Positions 1-11,000 of a stretch of 64,000 bases of DNA are shown here, in pieces. The translations under genes were made by a program, and so were the position numbers. The notes under the pieces were generated by a model. The model had not been told where the DNA came from. It did not search any database and saw only the letters and a list, made by a program, of their open reading frames with translations. Within the stretch, counting starts at the first letter, position 1. Every line of letters starts with the position of its first letter. Source of the DNA: Certhia americana (Eukaryota > Chordata > Aves > Passeriformes > Certhiidae); assembly GCA_018697195.1 (NCBI GenBank), contig CM031858.1, positions 83,157,410 through 83,221,409 on the forward strand. The letters run 5' to 3'.

Positions 1-3000
1 TTTATACCAAAAGAAGGCTGAGGTCAGATCAAACATCTGCTGGCACAGTACTCTCTCTCTGAAAGCGGTCAAGAGGGAAAAGTACTGGAAAAAGAAAAGC
101 ATAGGAAGTTACTTTAGTACATTATTCATCCACCTTCAGTAGTTTCTTTTTCAGAGTCCTCTTAAGTCAGAAGTGATCTTAGTTGATCCCCACTATGAGT
201 TTTTCTGGTCACTTATTCAACTCATGACATGTTCTGACATCTAGCAGATCCTGTGCCAATGAGTTATTCAGTTTCTCTACATAGTTTAAGGAAGATTGCT
301 TCATCTTACTGACTTCACATTTCTTTTCCTATAATTTAACTCTATGTCCTCTGCTCTTGCATGAGAAACATATGAATGAATAATTATTTCTTATTTCTGT
401 TGCTTAGTTATGATTTTGGGCTCCCTAAAAATACCTTTTCACCATCTCGTCATCTTTCTTTCATGATAAAAAGTTTTAGTCTATTTAGTAATTCCTGGTA
501 TGGAAATATTTTGATTCCTTGCTATGTTTTTATGTTCCTTTTGCTCCCTTGTTATCTGAGTGCTCAGATACTTTGAGGAACTATGTAAATTAAAAATATG
601 GTGTTCTTGTAGTTCCTGCTATACTCCTGCTTTTGCAGCTGATGCTGTTGTTAAATAGTCAAGTTAATTAGTTTATAGTCAATTTGGGAATTTATATTTT
701 AACTTCAGTCTCATGTTGGCATTTTAACAGAAAAAGCACTCAATAAGTTATACTCCCAGAACCACTAATTAGGTGAAAGTCAAGCACAAACTGATAGTTT
801 GACTGAGGAAGAAGAAAGATATAGAGATGAATAATACTTTGTCATCATAATATGTAGTTTTGTGTGTTTGTTTGAATAAAAATAGAAATTCAGGTGTGTT
901 AAAGTAATATGACAGTGCACAATATAGTCTCTGTTGAATAACTTTGAAGAATTGCAGATTCTTTTGCAGCAGATGGCTGCTGAATGATTCTGCTGGCTCA
1001 ACTTAGGCCATTCTAATGATAATGTCTTCCTCTTTAGGTCTTGAACTATCAGGTGCTAAAACTTTTATCCTAACAGTGCTAATCAAACCAGATTGTGGTT
1101 TTCTCTGTAATTCCACTTTGGGTTCCTGTTTTAATTAAATTGTCTGAATCAGAGAGGAAAAGAGTGAACAAAATGGCCAACTCAGTTTCCATTGCCTCAG
1201 TGCACTGCCGAAAGCAGATTGCTGATTATAGCAGGGGGAAATGTTTATTGCTGATCAGCTTTCTCTATATGGGGAGCTCTTGTACTAAAATGAAGTATAA
1301 AATCAAGGTACAGAAGCATCATAATTTGACTAGCCAAAAGAAGAAAATCTTTTAAAGCATTTTATTGGTGCCATGCTGGTGTTTGTGTCATTCACAATTT
1401 AGAACTAAACCAAAGTTGCACAGACTCCTCTGCCTTTGCTAATCAGAATTTTGATTCATTTTCTTTGGAAACTTCATTGCATACAGCAATTTCATTTTAT
1501 GAGACTGTTGAATGTCTCCATAAACCAACATTTTTCAAACTGTAATTCAATGGTCGTTGTATAGAAACGCCAAAAAAATGCTCAGAATCAATGATCTCTT
1601 GTAAAATGTTGCCTCAGGTTAGCTGTCAACTAAATTGAATACCCTTGTTAACTATATCCATCTTTGTAACAACTTTTTTTATTGTTAGATGTATTTTTTT
1701 TCAAGGATGATGCTATGCATTTAAAACATTTAATTAGAGATCTATTTAAAACTTAGTAAATCATTGCAAAGTAAATCTGCCAGACACTGCTTTGGATTCT
1801 ACCTAATTCTCAATCTCTTTGATGAATCAGCACTGTTCATCTGTAAGGCTACACTCTCCAGTAAATATTTAGTACCCTGCTGTGTGGACTCAATACAATT
1901 TAGTTCATGAAACATCCTTCAGGAACCAACAGACAGGACACTGCATCAGGATGTTTCGTACTCCAAGTAGTTCAGTGGTTGAATTTGACTACACTAAAAA
2001 AAAAAAACAAACCAAAGAAATAAACCCAACCAAAGAAAAAACCCAACAACAAAAACCCACAAACCAGCCAATAGCTAAAACAACCTATGCTCATTTATCT
2101 GTAATGGGGCTTTTCAGTTTTACGCAGAAGCTGCCACTGGTTTCTGCTACTTAAGAAAGTAGGATTTTTGTTTGAGATTCTTGGAAATTTTATTTTGAAT
2201 TCATGTGAATTTCTTAATATAATAAAACCTGCAGTCTACTTTTTTCATTGTGGAAACTTGCAGCACTCTCAAATCAAAGCAGACTGTTCCTTTATAACAA
2301 CAGAGTTTCTGACCCAATGGAAAATAGAAGTTAAGGCCCTTACATGGCTATATACTTATTATAGGTGAGGCATGTGTGTTATGTGGAATATTTTGATGGG
2401 TATCACTCATGCACTTGTTAAACTGGACATACATCTTAAAATAGTATTTTTAATGGTTTTTTGATTGATAAATCAAAATTTTTTAATGTGTTGAAATTGG
2501 GCAGCATTGTAGATTGTGCTGTGATATATCCTCTGCTTTGATGACATGAAAATGTGCCTCTCATCAGTCAGGCCCAATTAAGCCAGCTGCTGCCCTGATT
2601 CATGAGTTGTGCACAGGAAAGGCACGGGAGAGGAGTTTTTTGGCACAAGGGTGTATTAGAAGTAATCACTAGGAACCAAACCACTGGAATAAAGGATCTG
2701 GCAATGAGTAATTGCCACACTGGAGAATGAAGGGAGTTATGCTGGAATGAAGGATGTGGGAGAGGTGGTCAGTTGAAAGACAGAGGAAGTGTCAGATTTC
2801 TGGGGAGATATGGGCAGTGCTGTCAAAGCTCCCTGTCCCCTTTCAGCTCTGCCTTTCCATTTCTCACTGGCAACAGGAAAACAGCAGTGGCAGTGGAAAG
2901 CTCTCCTGATGAGGCTCCTGCTGCTGTTTTTCTCTAGCAATTTATCAAGAAGGAGAACCCAAGGGAAGTAGGACATGTAGCTGCAAAGCAGGGAAAGAGA

Positions 3001-3805
3001 GAAGCACAGCCCCTTTTTGTCCCATGTCTCTTCTGGGCTCAGTCTGGGAGCTGGTAAAGCACAACTTCTGTTGCTTAAGAAAAAGAACATGGTTGTCATT
3101 TCAGTGTTCACTGGTTTATTGCAACTTTCCCAAATAACCACCAGCAGTGAGTAAAGCTAATAAAAATTATAGTGTTGGTTAGATTGCCTGTACTTAAATT
3201 TTATCACATTTGTGTTGAGAAAGGGAAGTTCATTTCCTAAATTATTCTCAGAGAGTTTAAATGATCATACAGCCAAAGAAAATTTATTAACTTTGCTGTC
3301 TCCCTAAATATCCCTATATTTGCTTTTGTGTATCTTTGAAATGCCGTTGTTCTCACACTGCTGAAATCTGCTTTTGAAGGTGCAGCTTTGTTAACAGATT
3401 TGAAAAATAGTGCTACACTCCCATTTTTCTCATTAGAAAAGTTAAAGGATTTTTTTCTTTTTTCTGTATATATGATTGTTAATCTGCATAGTTTTATGCT
3501 GATCACTCAAAGCAATATAGCAGTTAAAGCATAGTTTATTTAACAAAAGTTCAGGTATATTGAGTAGTGAAACACACTAGTAACTTAAATTAGGCACATC
3601 ATGTTTTTTATCTCTGTTATAGTAAATTTTTTAAAAACTATCTCATTGAAATTCTCTTGTTTAATAGCATTATAGTAAAATCACAGTGATAATGCTGTAA
3701 GCATGCATGATATTTGCTATAATCATTGGAAAATCAATTGAACCGAATGTTCTCCATGTCTTCAGGCTGGCTTCATGGACTTATGTTTCTTCTTCTCATT
3801 CCCAG
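1..3805 (+). other. ABCA13: ABCA13 intron (3' part)
   Basis: This stretch precedes the first recognisable exon and is read as the 3' part of an intron, because the exon at 3806 starts in the middle of a codon and opens after a CCCAG acceptor. I looked for the preceding ABCA13 exon, which should encode the H-loop side of the second nucleotide-binding domain and a conserved G-S-P-Q-type segment, and did not find it, so it should lie upstream of the window. An A-rich patch sits near 1996-2060. Around 240-390 there is weak resemblance to old antisense CR1/L3 sequence. Nothing else is supportable. Confidence 0.7.
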
Positions 3806-3911
3806 GTTTGGAGATGGTTATTCTGTCAAGGTTTGGCTTAGCAAAGAAATAAGTTATGGAAGAATGATTTTGGACTGTCTACAACTGCATTTTCCTGGGA
3901 CACAGTTTAAG
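3806..3911 (+). CDS. ABCA13: ABCA13 third-last coding exon
   Basis: This exon encodes part of ABCA13, a very large ABCA-subfamily membrane transporter with two nucleotide-binding domains. The first base completes a codon split by the upstream intron, as expected for AG|G arginine. The next 35 codons read [12 protein letters not shown] and continue to FPGTQFK. The F-G-x-G-Y motif directly follows the second nucleotide-binding domain in ABCA proteins and begins the cytosolic C-terminal regulatory segment. The acceptor is CCCAG at 3801-3805 and the donor is GTACAG from 3912. Its 106-nt length keeps phase so that the next exon starts in phase 0. The similarity to vertebrate ABCA13, including the [19 protein letters not shown] junction, is from memory rather than from an alignment. 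Another ABCA paralogue is possible but fits less well. Confidence 0.9.
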
Positions 3912-4765
3912 GTACAGATAAAACTCCTTGTTGCAGTATATGACAGGATTAATTTGGTGATAGTAAGAACAGTATGTACATGTTTGGATATGTTGATCTC
4001 CTTGGAAAAAGAATGTATGATTATCCCTTTTATTTTCTATTAAGCAATTCATAAAAATTGAACTTGTGATGTTGGTTAAATCAACTCTAAACAAGCATTT
4101 AGGCAATGTAAATAAAAAGGTTTTTTCTCTGGCTGAATGAAAATTTCCTTTTGTTTTTATTATTGATGAAGTTGAACTCAAATCTGTGTTCACCTGAAGT
4201 AGGACTACAGTGTAGCCACAAAGAGTATTTACTTTGATTGCTTTCTGATAAGGCCCAGAGTTGATAAGTCTCAGCCAGTACTAAGATTCTATATTTAATA
4301 CAAAGCCTTATAAAAGAGCTATAGCAATTTCATGTCAATGAAAACCCTCAAAGGCTTTTAGTTTAACTGTGTTTAGTAAAAGAATGGTGGAAAGCATGTC
4401 TATCTTAGATATGAGCCTGTTTGTTCATATAAGCTCAAAAAGTTGTATGTCTGTATATTCTCAGCCTTCTCCCAGACTGCATTGCAACAGCATTAATCTG
4501 TTAGATTAAAATTGACCTAAAGTTTTATATCTTTTATGAAATTAACAAGATGTCACATCAGAATACACACAAAATTTGTGTTCTCAGTATGAACCACTCT
4601 GTGCTATGAATGTAGACACAATATGTTCTTTTTAAAAAGCTTATATTTTCCATATTAGTATGTAATAAGAGCCTATTGAAGTTAGACTGATTACACAAGC
4701 AAGTGTATCTTCATCACAAAGTACATTCACTTTTATCTGTTTTTATAATTTTTGCTTGTTTTCAG
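3912..4765 (+). other. ABCA13: ABCA13 intron
   Basis: An 854-bp intron bounded by a GTACAG donor and a pyrimidine-rich TTTTCAG acceptor at 4759-4765. It is AT-rich, and I see no repeat family or embedded gene. Confidence 0.85.
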
Positions 4766-4903
4766 GGACAGCATCTTAACCTGCTCGAGTATCATGTACC
4801 GAGAAGTCAGGGATGTTTAGCAGAGCTCTTCAGAGTCCTAGAGAATCACAAAGCTTTTCTCCAAATTAAACACTACTCCATTAGCCAAACCACATTAGAG
4901 CAG
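4766..4903 (+). CDS. ABCA13: ABCA13 penultimate coding exon
   Basis: This exon of 138 nt (46 codons, phase 0 at both ends) encodes the cytosolic C-terminal regulatory segment after the second nucleotide-binding domain of ABCA13. It opens with [12 protein letters not shown] and ends with [10 protein letters not shown]. The pattern N-L-L-E-Y-H-V-P, then L-x-E-L-F-R-V-L-E, then S-x-x-Q-T-T-L-E-Q is the ABCA-family ending that normally leads into a V-F-x-N-F motif in the last exon. The acceptor is TTTTCAG at 4759-4765. The donor starts at 4904 (GTATTT), which is weaker than a consensus GTRAGT. If the donor is not used, the frame continues for ten more codons to a stop at 4934-4936. No frameshift or internal stop disturbs the exon. 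Confidence 0.94.
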
Positions 4904-6405
4904 GTATTTTATAATTTTTCTTTCTCTTCTTTCTAGCCCCATACTTTCTCAGCCCCCGTGCTTTTTTTTTTTTTTTTTTTTTTTTTTCCAAGTGTGCTGT
5001 CTACTGTAGTTATTGATGTAAAATATTCTGCCATTAGTGGATTACCCAAATGCATGCAAAACTCCTCCAGCAGTTCCAGGCTATCTCAGGTCATGCAGTG
5101 AATCCATGTCCCACACTGCTCTTACACTGGAGGTGAGCACAGTAAAAGCATCACAGCAATCCAAATGCTTGTAGTGTGCACAAACAATCTGTGCTTAGAT
5201 CAATCTGGAGCTGTGCAGGACAACAAGGTGGGGACTGTGAACTGCCACCTCCACAATCCAGAAGTTGGGATCTTACCAATGTCCTTGAAAAGGCTGAACT
5301 GCTCTCTGTAAATCGTGATAAACCTTAGACTTTCAGAACAATTTCCTGTGAGAATTTTAAATGCACAAGCAGATGGAAGAGACCTGACTGCTAAAGACCG
5401 TGAAATCCTATTGTGAGAAAAAGAACACATTGATGGCAAGCATGGGATTTCTGGGTGATTGTGATGTGTTACAGCATCTTCATATGCAACTGCTTGTTAT
5501 TCATTCTGCAAACTGAGAGGCACATCTAGTCAAAATATTAATTTTCTATGATTGATGGTGTGAATTTGTTCCTTTTTCCCATGTGCAAATCATTATTGAA
5601 GTATTCTCCTCTGTGCTGGTCTACTAACTACTTGTAAATGATCTATTCACTGAGTGACTGCATATAAGGTAATTTCAGCCTGTTTCTTCAGGCATTGTTC
5701 ACGCAGGTTTACTTCCTCTCCATTTTTCTTGGTGATGCTTGACTTGACTTGACTCACCTCAGTCAATGAGGAAGTCACTTCTTCCTCTCCCTGAGTGAGT
5801 GTCAGTTTTAAACAAGAAAATAGTTCTTCACAGTAACAAACGCACTTGTAATGCACCCCAAGTTTGTTTGTATATGAAGAGGATCATCTGAATAAAGAGT
5901 CATTTTTCCCTCTACATGCCTTGCTGTGAAATAGTCGTGTGATTAAAAATGAAACAAACCTTTACGTAGTAAGATCTGTGTTTAAAGAAAACCAAATCAA
6001 TTCAAGGAGGCACAGAATCAGAAGTGTACTTTCACCTTCAAATATTTACACCCTTGTCTGTGATATTTATTGGCAGAAACAACAGACTCAGATTCTTTAA
6101 GTATGGCATTCAAAGAAAATTAAAACCATTGTTTCACATTTACTTGTGCATAAAATGTATTTTTTCATATATCAGGAACTCATTTTATCATAATTTTTAT
6201 CATTTATCAACCTGTCTTAGTTGAGAAGGGAAGAAGGATTATTTCTAGTTATAAAACATGTTTTTAGAAGAGTCACCTCAACATGAGTTATTATTTTGTC
6301 AAAAAAGCTATGTGGAGCAGCTAAAAAATATCATCACCTATATCCCAAAAGTCTGAATTCAAATACTTTTATTTTGAAAATCCTATTTGTTATCATGTCT
6401 TACAG
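4904..6405 (+). other. ABCA13: ABCA13 last intron
   Basis: A 1.5-kb intron that separates the TTLEQ codons from the V-F-I-N-F-A codons. It contains a 26-nt T run at 4962-4987. At 5741-5757 there is a short patch of GACTT repeats. The acceptor is TTACAG at 6400-6405. No repeat family is recognised. Confidence 0.85.
4962..4987. repeat. Poly-T tract in ABCA13 intron
   Basis: An uninterrupted run of 26 T lies 58 bp past the donor of the penultimate exon. It could be a length-variable homopolymer or the tail of a decayed minus-strand retrocopy, but no element body is recognisable beside it. Confidence 0.9.
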
Positions 6406-6495
6406 GTGTTCATTAATTTTGCGACCCAGCCACAAGAAGTCTCGCATTCTTCACAAGGATCTCCTGTTGCTCATCCTGATCGTCTCCCAGTCTAG
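6406..6495 (+). CDS. ABCA13: ABCA13 terminal coding exon with stop
   Basis: The last coding exon has 29 codons plus TAG at 6493-6495. It begins VFINFATQ and ends HPDRLPV. The acceptor is TTACAG at 6400-6405, and the phase-0 junction with the preceding TTLEQ exon gives the continuous family ending TTLEQ|VFINFA. In ABCA1 the equivalent VFVNFA motif near the C terminus is known to matter for lipid efflux, so this exon carries a functional landmark. The tail after the motif is short and Ser/His/Pro-rich and diverges between species, as is usual for ABCA13. The frame is intact, so this end of the gene shows no sign of pseudogenisation. Confidence 0.92.
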   Translation: MFINFATQPQEVSHSSQGSPVAHPDRLPV

Positions 6496-7445
6496 GCTCA
6501 GAACAGGGTACAGCTTCACATAACACATGTGTGTATTTTTGCATACATGTACACACAGGCTACATGCAATAACTTTTCAGCTGCGAACAATGCATGTATG
6601 AGGAACAAATAGTAGAAGCAGAGGTGAGTTTTCATCTGTAGGCCAGAAGGAATGGTACCAGTTCTTGGTTAAGCAAGTTCTTGGTTAAGCAAGAAACTGA
6701 TTATATGCGGACCAAGAATCTGCCAAAAGTAATTTTTTTAATTTAACTGGAATTTTAAAATACATATGGCCTAATTAATTAAGAGGGAAAAAAGGCTGAT
6801 CTGAAATGTCCATGCATAGTGGATATCTTTTTTTTGTGGTGGATCTGCATTCATTTGACTATATACTTTCTTGCATGCACACTTAATATCTAATTTTTAC
6901 ATGATAAGGCAAGAAAAAACAATTGAATGGTAGCAATAGCTTGACTATCACCCAGTGTTTTTATTTAATCACACAAATTGAGAGCCTTTCGATTTCCCTG
7001 TTAATTTAGTTCTGTGTTGTGACAAGATAAATTAACCTTTTTATTGCATAAAGAGTGAACTGTATTCCATAAGGCTTTATGTTAAAGAGCCTATTAGTGT
7101 ACTAGCCTAGTCTGCCTCCCAGTTGTCTTAAGTAAATTTAACAAGTTTTCATAAATCATACTTGACAATGAGCTTTCCCCTAAGCCTGCAGGTTGCTGCT
7201 GGAAATATTCTCAAGTACCTTTTTATTGACCAAGGGTATTTTTCTTATCTATTTTTTTCCTTTTTCTTAAAAAAACCAAAATGTCAAAATGCTGTTTAAT
7301 AGGAATGTTAAAGGAAAATAAGATAAACATTCAGACTGTGATCAACAAACTTCTCAATAAATATATTATGATGCTAGATACTTCTGATAAGGCCATGGTC
7401 TTCAGCATATACTTGTGTAAAATAAGTGAACATTTGATGAATAAA
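6496..7445 (+). other. ABCA13: Probable ABCA13 3' untranslated region
   Basis: This AT-rich sequence follows the TAG stop. It includes a purine/pyrimidine-alternating CA/TG-rich patch at about 6525-6570 and a tandem duplication at 6661-6692. Candidate polyadenylation hexamers AATAAA occur at 7356-7361 and 7440-7445. The real 3' end cannot be fixed without transcript data, so the extent is inference. Confidence 0.4.
6661..6692. repeat. 16-bp perfect tandem duplication
   Basis: The unit GTTCTTGGTTAAGCAA occurs twice in a row without mismatch, inside the likely ABCA13 3' UTR. Confidence 0.95.
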
Positions 7446-10400
7446 AACTCCTTGTATATTGTGCCTGGAGAAAAAAGTATGTTTTGGGTTTTTTTTTTGT
7501 AGTAAGTGGCTGCCTCATCCAAAAGAAGTCATTAAAGCTCCTATGAAAGTAGCTCATGCCACTTTTATTGGACTACACTGCCAAACAGCTGAAATTATAG
7601 AACCAGTGACTTATAAGTTAATTGCTGCAATGTGATTTTGGGTGGGCAGTGGTGAGGGAAGTTCACTTTTAGATGGAAGAATTTGATTTTAAATGGCCAA
7701 TACTGCAGAGCTGCTGCTTTAATTCCCTGCTGTACAATGATGAAATATTAAAAAAGCAATGCATTTCTGTTATAGGCTTTGAAAGCTGACTCAGAAGATT
7801 GTTTATTGAGGCTTGATTTGTTTATATTGCTTTGGCCCATTATGCTTTTTTAAAATCAGGAATTCAGGTTGCCTATTTCTAAAAAGATGAAATTAAGTCC
7901 TTATAAAACCCTAAAGATTTACAGGCTTTGTCTGCATGTACATATGGGTCAGAGTGAGTGAGCTTATGAAAGTGCTTTATCATTAGAATGGACTGGTATG
8001 ATACCAGAACTCTGCCAAGCTACTCAGGACACAAAGCACCTAGGAACCATCAAACCCCAACAGCCACCACCCTGGTAGAAATGCCATAGCACAATGGGAT
8101 GTCCATATTGGATGTCCACGTGAAAAGACTTATTTTTCATTTCTTCGTGAGGCTGGGTGTGGAAGGTTTCTGAGGTCCCCAGTTAGAACAAAAACCATTC
8201 AATTTTACAAAGCAGAGTGTGAGAGAAATAGTGGACATGAAAGAAAAAGCAAGGCAGATGCAGGAAATTTGGGCAGAAACAGAAATATGCCATCATTGGG
8301 GTAGCCTGCTTAATTTCAGCACCTCAGGATGGAAGAAACTGAGTGTTCAAGGAACAGCCAAGGATCTCTGAGTCATAATCTGAAATCACTCAACAGAAGA
8401 ACACTTCTGCAGCTCTTAGCTGAGAAAAAGTAGAAGGGAAGGTGTGGCAGTCCTGTGTACAGGGCTTTTGGCTTTTTTCTTTTATTTTTGTTGGTATGTC
8501 TAGACCTGTAGTTGCTGATATTATGACTGATTGATTTTCTTTAGTTTTTGTTTTGCTTTTATAAACTACTATCTTGGTCTCATCCACCACAAGTCCTTCA
8601 AAAATGATGAAATGTACTCAAGGAAATTTAGGGATTTGGAAAGGAGATGGTTCCAGTCCTTGCAGTGTAAACAGTTGAGCCAATAGATATGATTTGTATG
8701 AAATTGTGAAAAGAGTGCTTATTCCTGCTGAGGAAAGGTGTCAGGCAGTTGAATTAATAAACAATCCTTCAGTTTGCTTTGACCAAAGGAAGCATAAAAG
8801 CGTAAAATCATACAAGACTCACTGTGGTGAGACTGAAAAATGGTAGCCTTGTTGAATGCTCAAATAGGGGAGCTTCTTCAACTCTTGGCTGTGTAACACT
8901 AATTAAATGTCACTATTTTCTGATTAAAATATGAAAGATTATATTAGTTTAATAGATGAGTACAGTAAATAAGTTTTGCTTCAGACTGATGGTTGAGTAA
9001 ATTCAGTTAACAGTGTTACAGTTTTTTTTTTTTTTAAATTACTTCATATGCATCTCAGGAGACCCAATTTAATTCAGGCAAGTGGGAAACAATGTATGCC
9101 TACCAATCCTTTATGGGTAAAGAAGGTCAAAATCTAATTGAGTGCTAGTCTGTCTCAGAGGATATTATCCCTTTCTTTACCTGTGGCATTCCTAACATAT
9201 GCAAGTTTCAACAAAAGTATTTTGAAGATTTTTGTTTCATTCATTTATTTATTTATCAAAATAAATCACTAAACTAGGAGTCTGGACAGAAAAGGTCAAT
9301 TATACATTAATGATGAAAGCATCTTTGAATTCATAATTCATGAAGAAATATCTCTTAACACCTCTGTACTTTGAATCAAACACAGCTGAGGATTTTAAAC
9401 AGTACTTCTCTTGTGTGATTCTTGTTAAGAAAGTTTCATTTTATTTCAGCTGGAAATTTCTCTGACTCTGAAAGTAAGCCCTTCACCCTGAATGATAAAC
9501 TAGAATTAAGTTCAAAATTATAAAATTTACTGAATATCTGAAATACTCAACACTTAAGCTGGGAAGATGATAGGCATACTTTTAAGGGGCACTTCCACAG
9601 CCTAAATCAAAAGAAGGGCTTTGGCCAACCTTTGAGCAGATTGTTTCAGGCAGTCTTAATTTTCATGCAGTAATAGAATGATATGACCAAAAATAAACAG
9701 TAGGTCTGAACTTTAAATGAAAGTGTCACAAACTCAGTGGAGATGGAACAGTGATGGCATTAGTGGACAGGATGGAGAAACTCAAAAATTGCCACTTTGA
9801 ATATAACTGCATATTAAACTTCTGTACAGAGGTTTTTCTTCTGGAAAGAAAGAACTTACTTCTCTGGTTTGGTTCAGTCATGACCACAGATGATAAATTT
9901 TGCCCAGGGTAGTGCAGGATGTATAATATGATTTTCAGCAAAGGAATTGGGTGCCTTTTGAGCTTACTTGTCCTTGTGAAATTTGAATCACTGGGGTCTG
10001 AAATCACATAAATTCAGAAGCTGAATCAAACTCTTACTGGAACTGCTCAACTCCTAGATCTGTCTAAAACCAATTTAGGTAAGGATATTGCTTTTCTGGT
10101 CTTTTCCTAGTAAGTAGTAAAGCTGACACTTTCTTTGATTCAGTTTAATATGATCTAATCTTTTTATGTCAGCACTTTCAATTTTTCTTTGTTAAGAATA
10201 GGGAGATCAAAGCCAGCAGCAAAAAGATCTTACTTAAAATGATTGAGAGCTGACTAGCTCAGACCAACAACAGCTAAAGAGAAAATATTTCCTGAACTGT
10301 GTATTAGATCCTTACATTACAAGTAGAACTGATGCTGTTGCAGGTGTGATGGGGGTGGGAAGCAGGTACAGAGCAGAAATTCCATCTGCCTCATTCTTGC

Positions 10401-10580
10401 ACAGAAAGCAGCAATCTGCTGCTATCAATGGGCCAGGTACTGCTGAATGTTCTAGTGGATGAATTCTCCATGCTGAATAATGATATGGATCACTGAAACA
10501 AATAAAAACATCTTTCTTCTTTATTAAATTTTTCTATCTCATTCTAATATTGTTCCAGCAGTGCCCTACATGGAGCTATG
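7446..10580. other. Intergenic, no gene seen
   Basis: AT-rich sequence with no supportable coding frame, RNA gene or recognised repeat. It contains a 14-nt T run near 9021-9034 and TTTA-rich stretches near 9239-9260. The short open frames here have no family features. Confidence 0.6.
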
Positions 10581-11000
10581 TGTTGCAACTGGGATAGCTA
10601 CTGATATGGTGATGGCAAAGAGGCAGGAAAGGCCTTTGTATGGGATCACAGAGATGTTTATTCCAGCTGCACACACAGATTGTCCATGGTGAAAGGCAAG
10701 GCCCATGGGAAGGGTCCAGGTTCATGTTTATGGGTTCTGGGGGCTGGGAGAGCATCAGGGACCAATTATCAGGGGGCATGGGGGCAGTACAAAGGTGGGA
10801 TTAGGGTATGTGAGCCAATGGGGAAATTGGGAGGGAGTGACTGAGGGACACAAGGGTGGAGAGGGGATTAACAGGGCTGACTGAAGGAGCAGAACAGGGG
10901 TACATTGGCACAACAGAACAGGGGATCCTGTGAGAGAAGCCTCTTGTGTCTCCTTAACATAGGGAAAGCCTCTCAGGATCCACTGACCTCCACAGCTATG
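10575..11000. repeat. 6-bp target-site duplication GCTATG
   Basis: GCTATG is present at 10575-10580 and again at 10995-11000, immediately outside a TG...CA-bounded LTR. Six base pairs is the duplication size typical of class II (ERVK-like) endogenous retroviruses. Confidence 0.8.
10581..10994 (-). mobile_element. Solo LTR, ERVK-like, minus strand
   Basis: A 414-bp LTR, distinctly less AT-rich than its surroundings. On the plus strand it begins TGTTGCAACTGGG and ends CCTCCACA, so on its own strand it starts TGTGGAGG and ends GCAACA, the canonical TG...CA. It is flanked by perfect 6-bp copies of GCTATG. TTTATT at 10657-10662 is an AATAAA polyadenylation signal on the minus strand, where it would separate R from U5. 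No gag, pol or env sequence is attached, so it is the product of LTR-LTR recombination. Family placement rests on the 6-bp duplication and on general resemblance to avian LTRs. Confidence 0.75.

Noticed and set aside
240..390. Possible old CR1/L3 fragment in the first intron
   Set aside because: Resemblance is limited to short T-rich strings and no 3' end landmark is present.
2737..3141. 134-codon minus-strand frame inside the ABCA13 intron
   Set aside because: Low-complexity Ser/Leu composition with no family motif. It overlaps a plus-strand frame and shows no evidence of being a gene.
1..3805. Search for an additional ABCA13 exon carrying the H-loop or signature motif
   Set aside because: No frame with the expected residues flanked by AG and GT sites was found.
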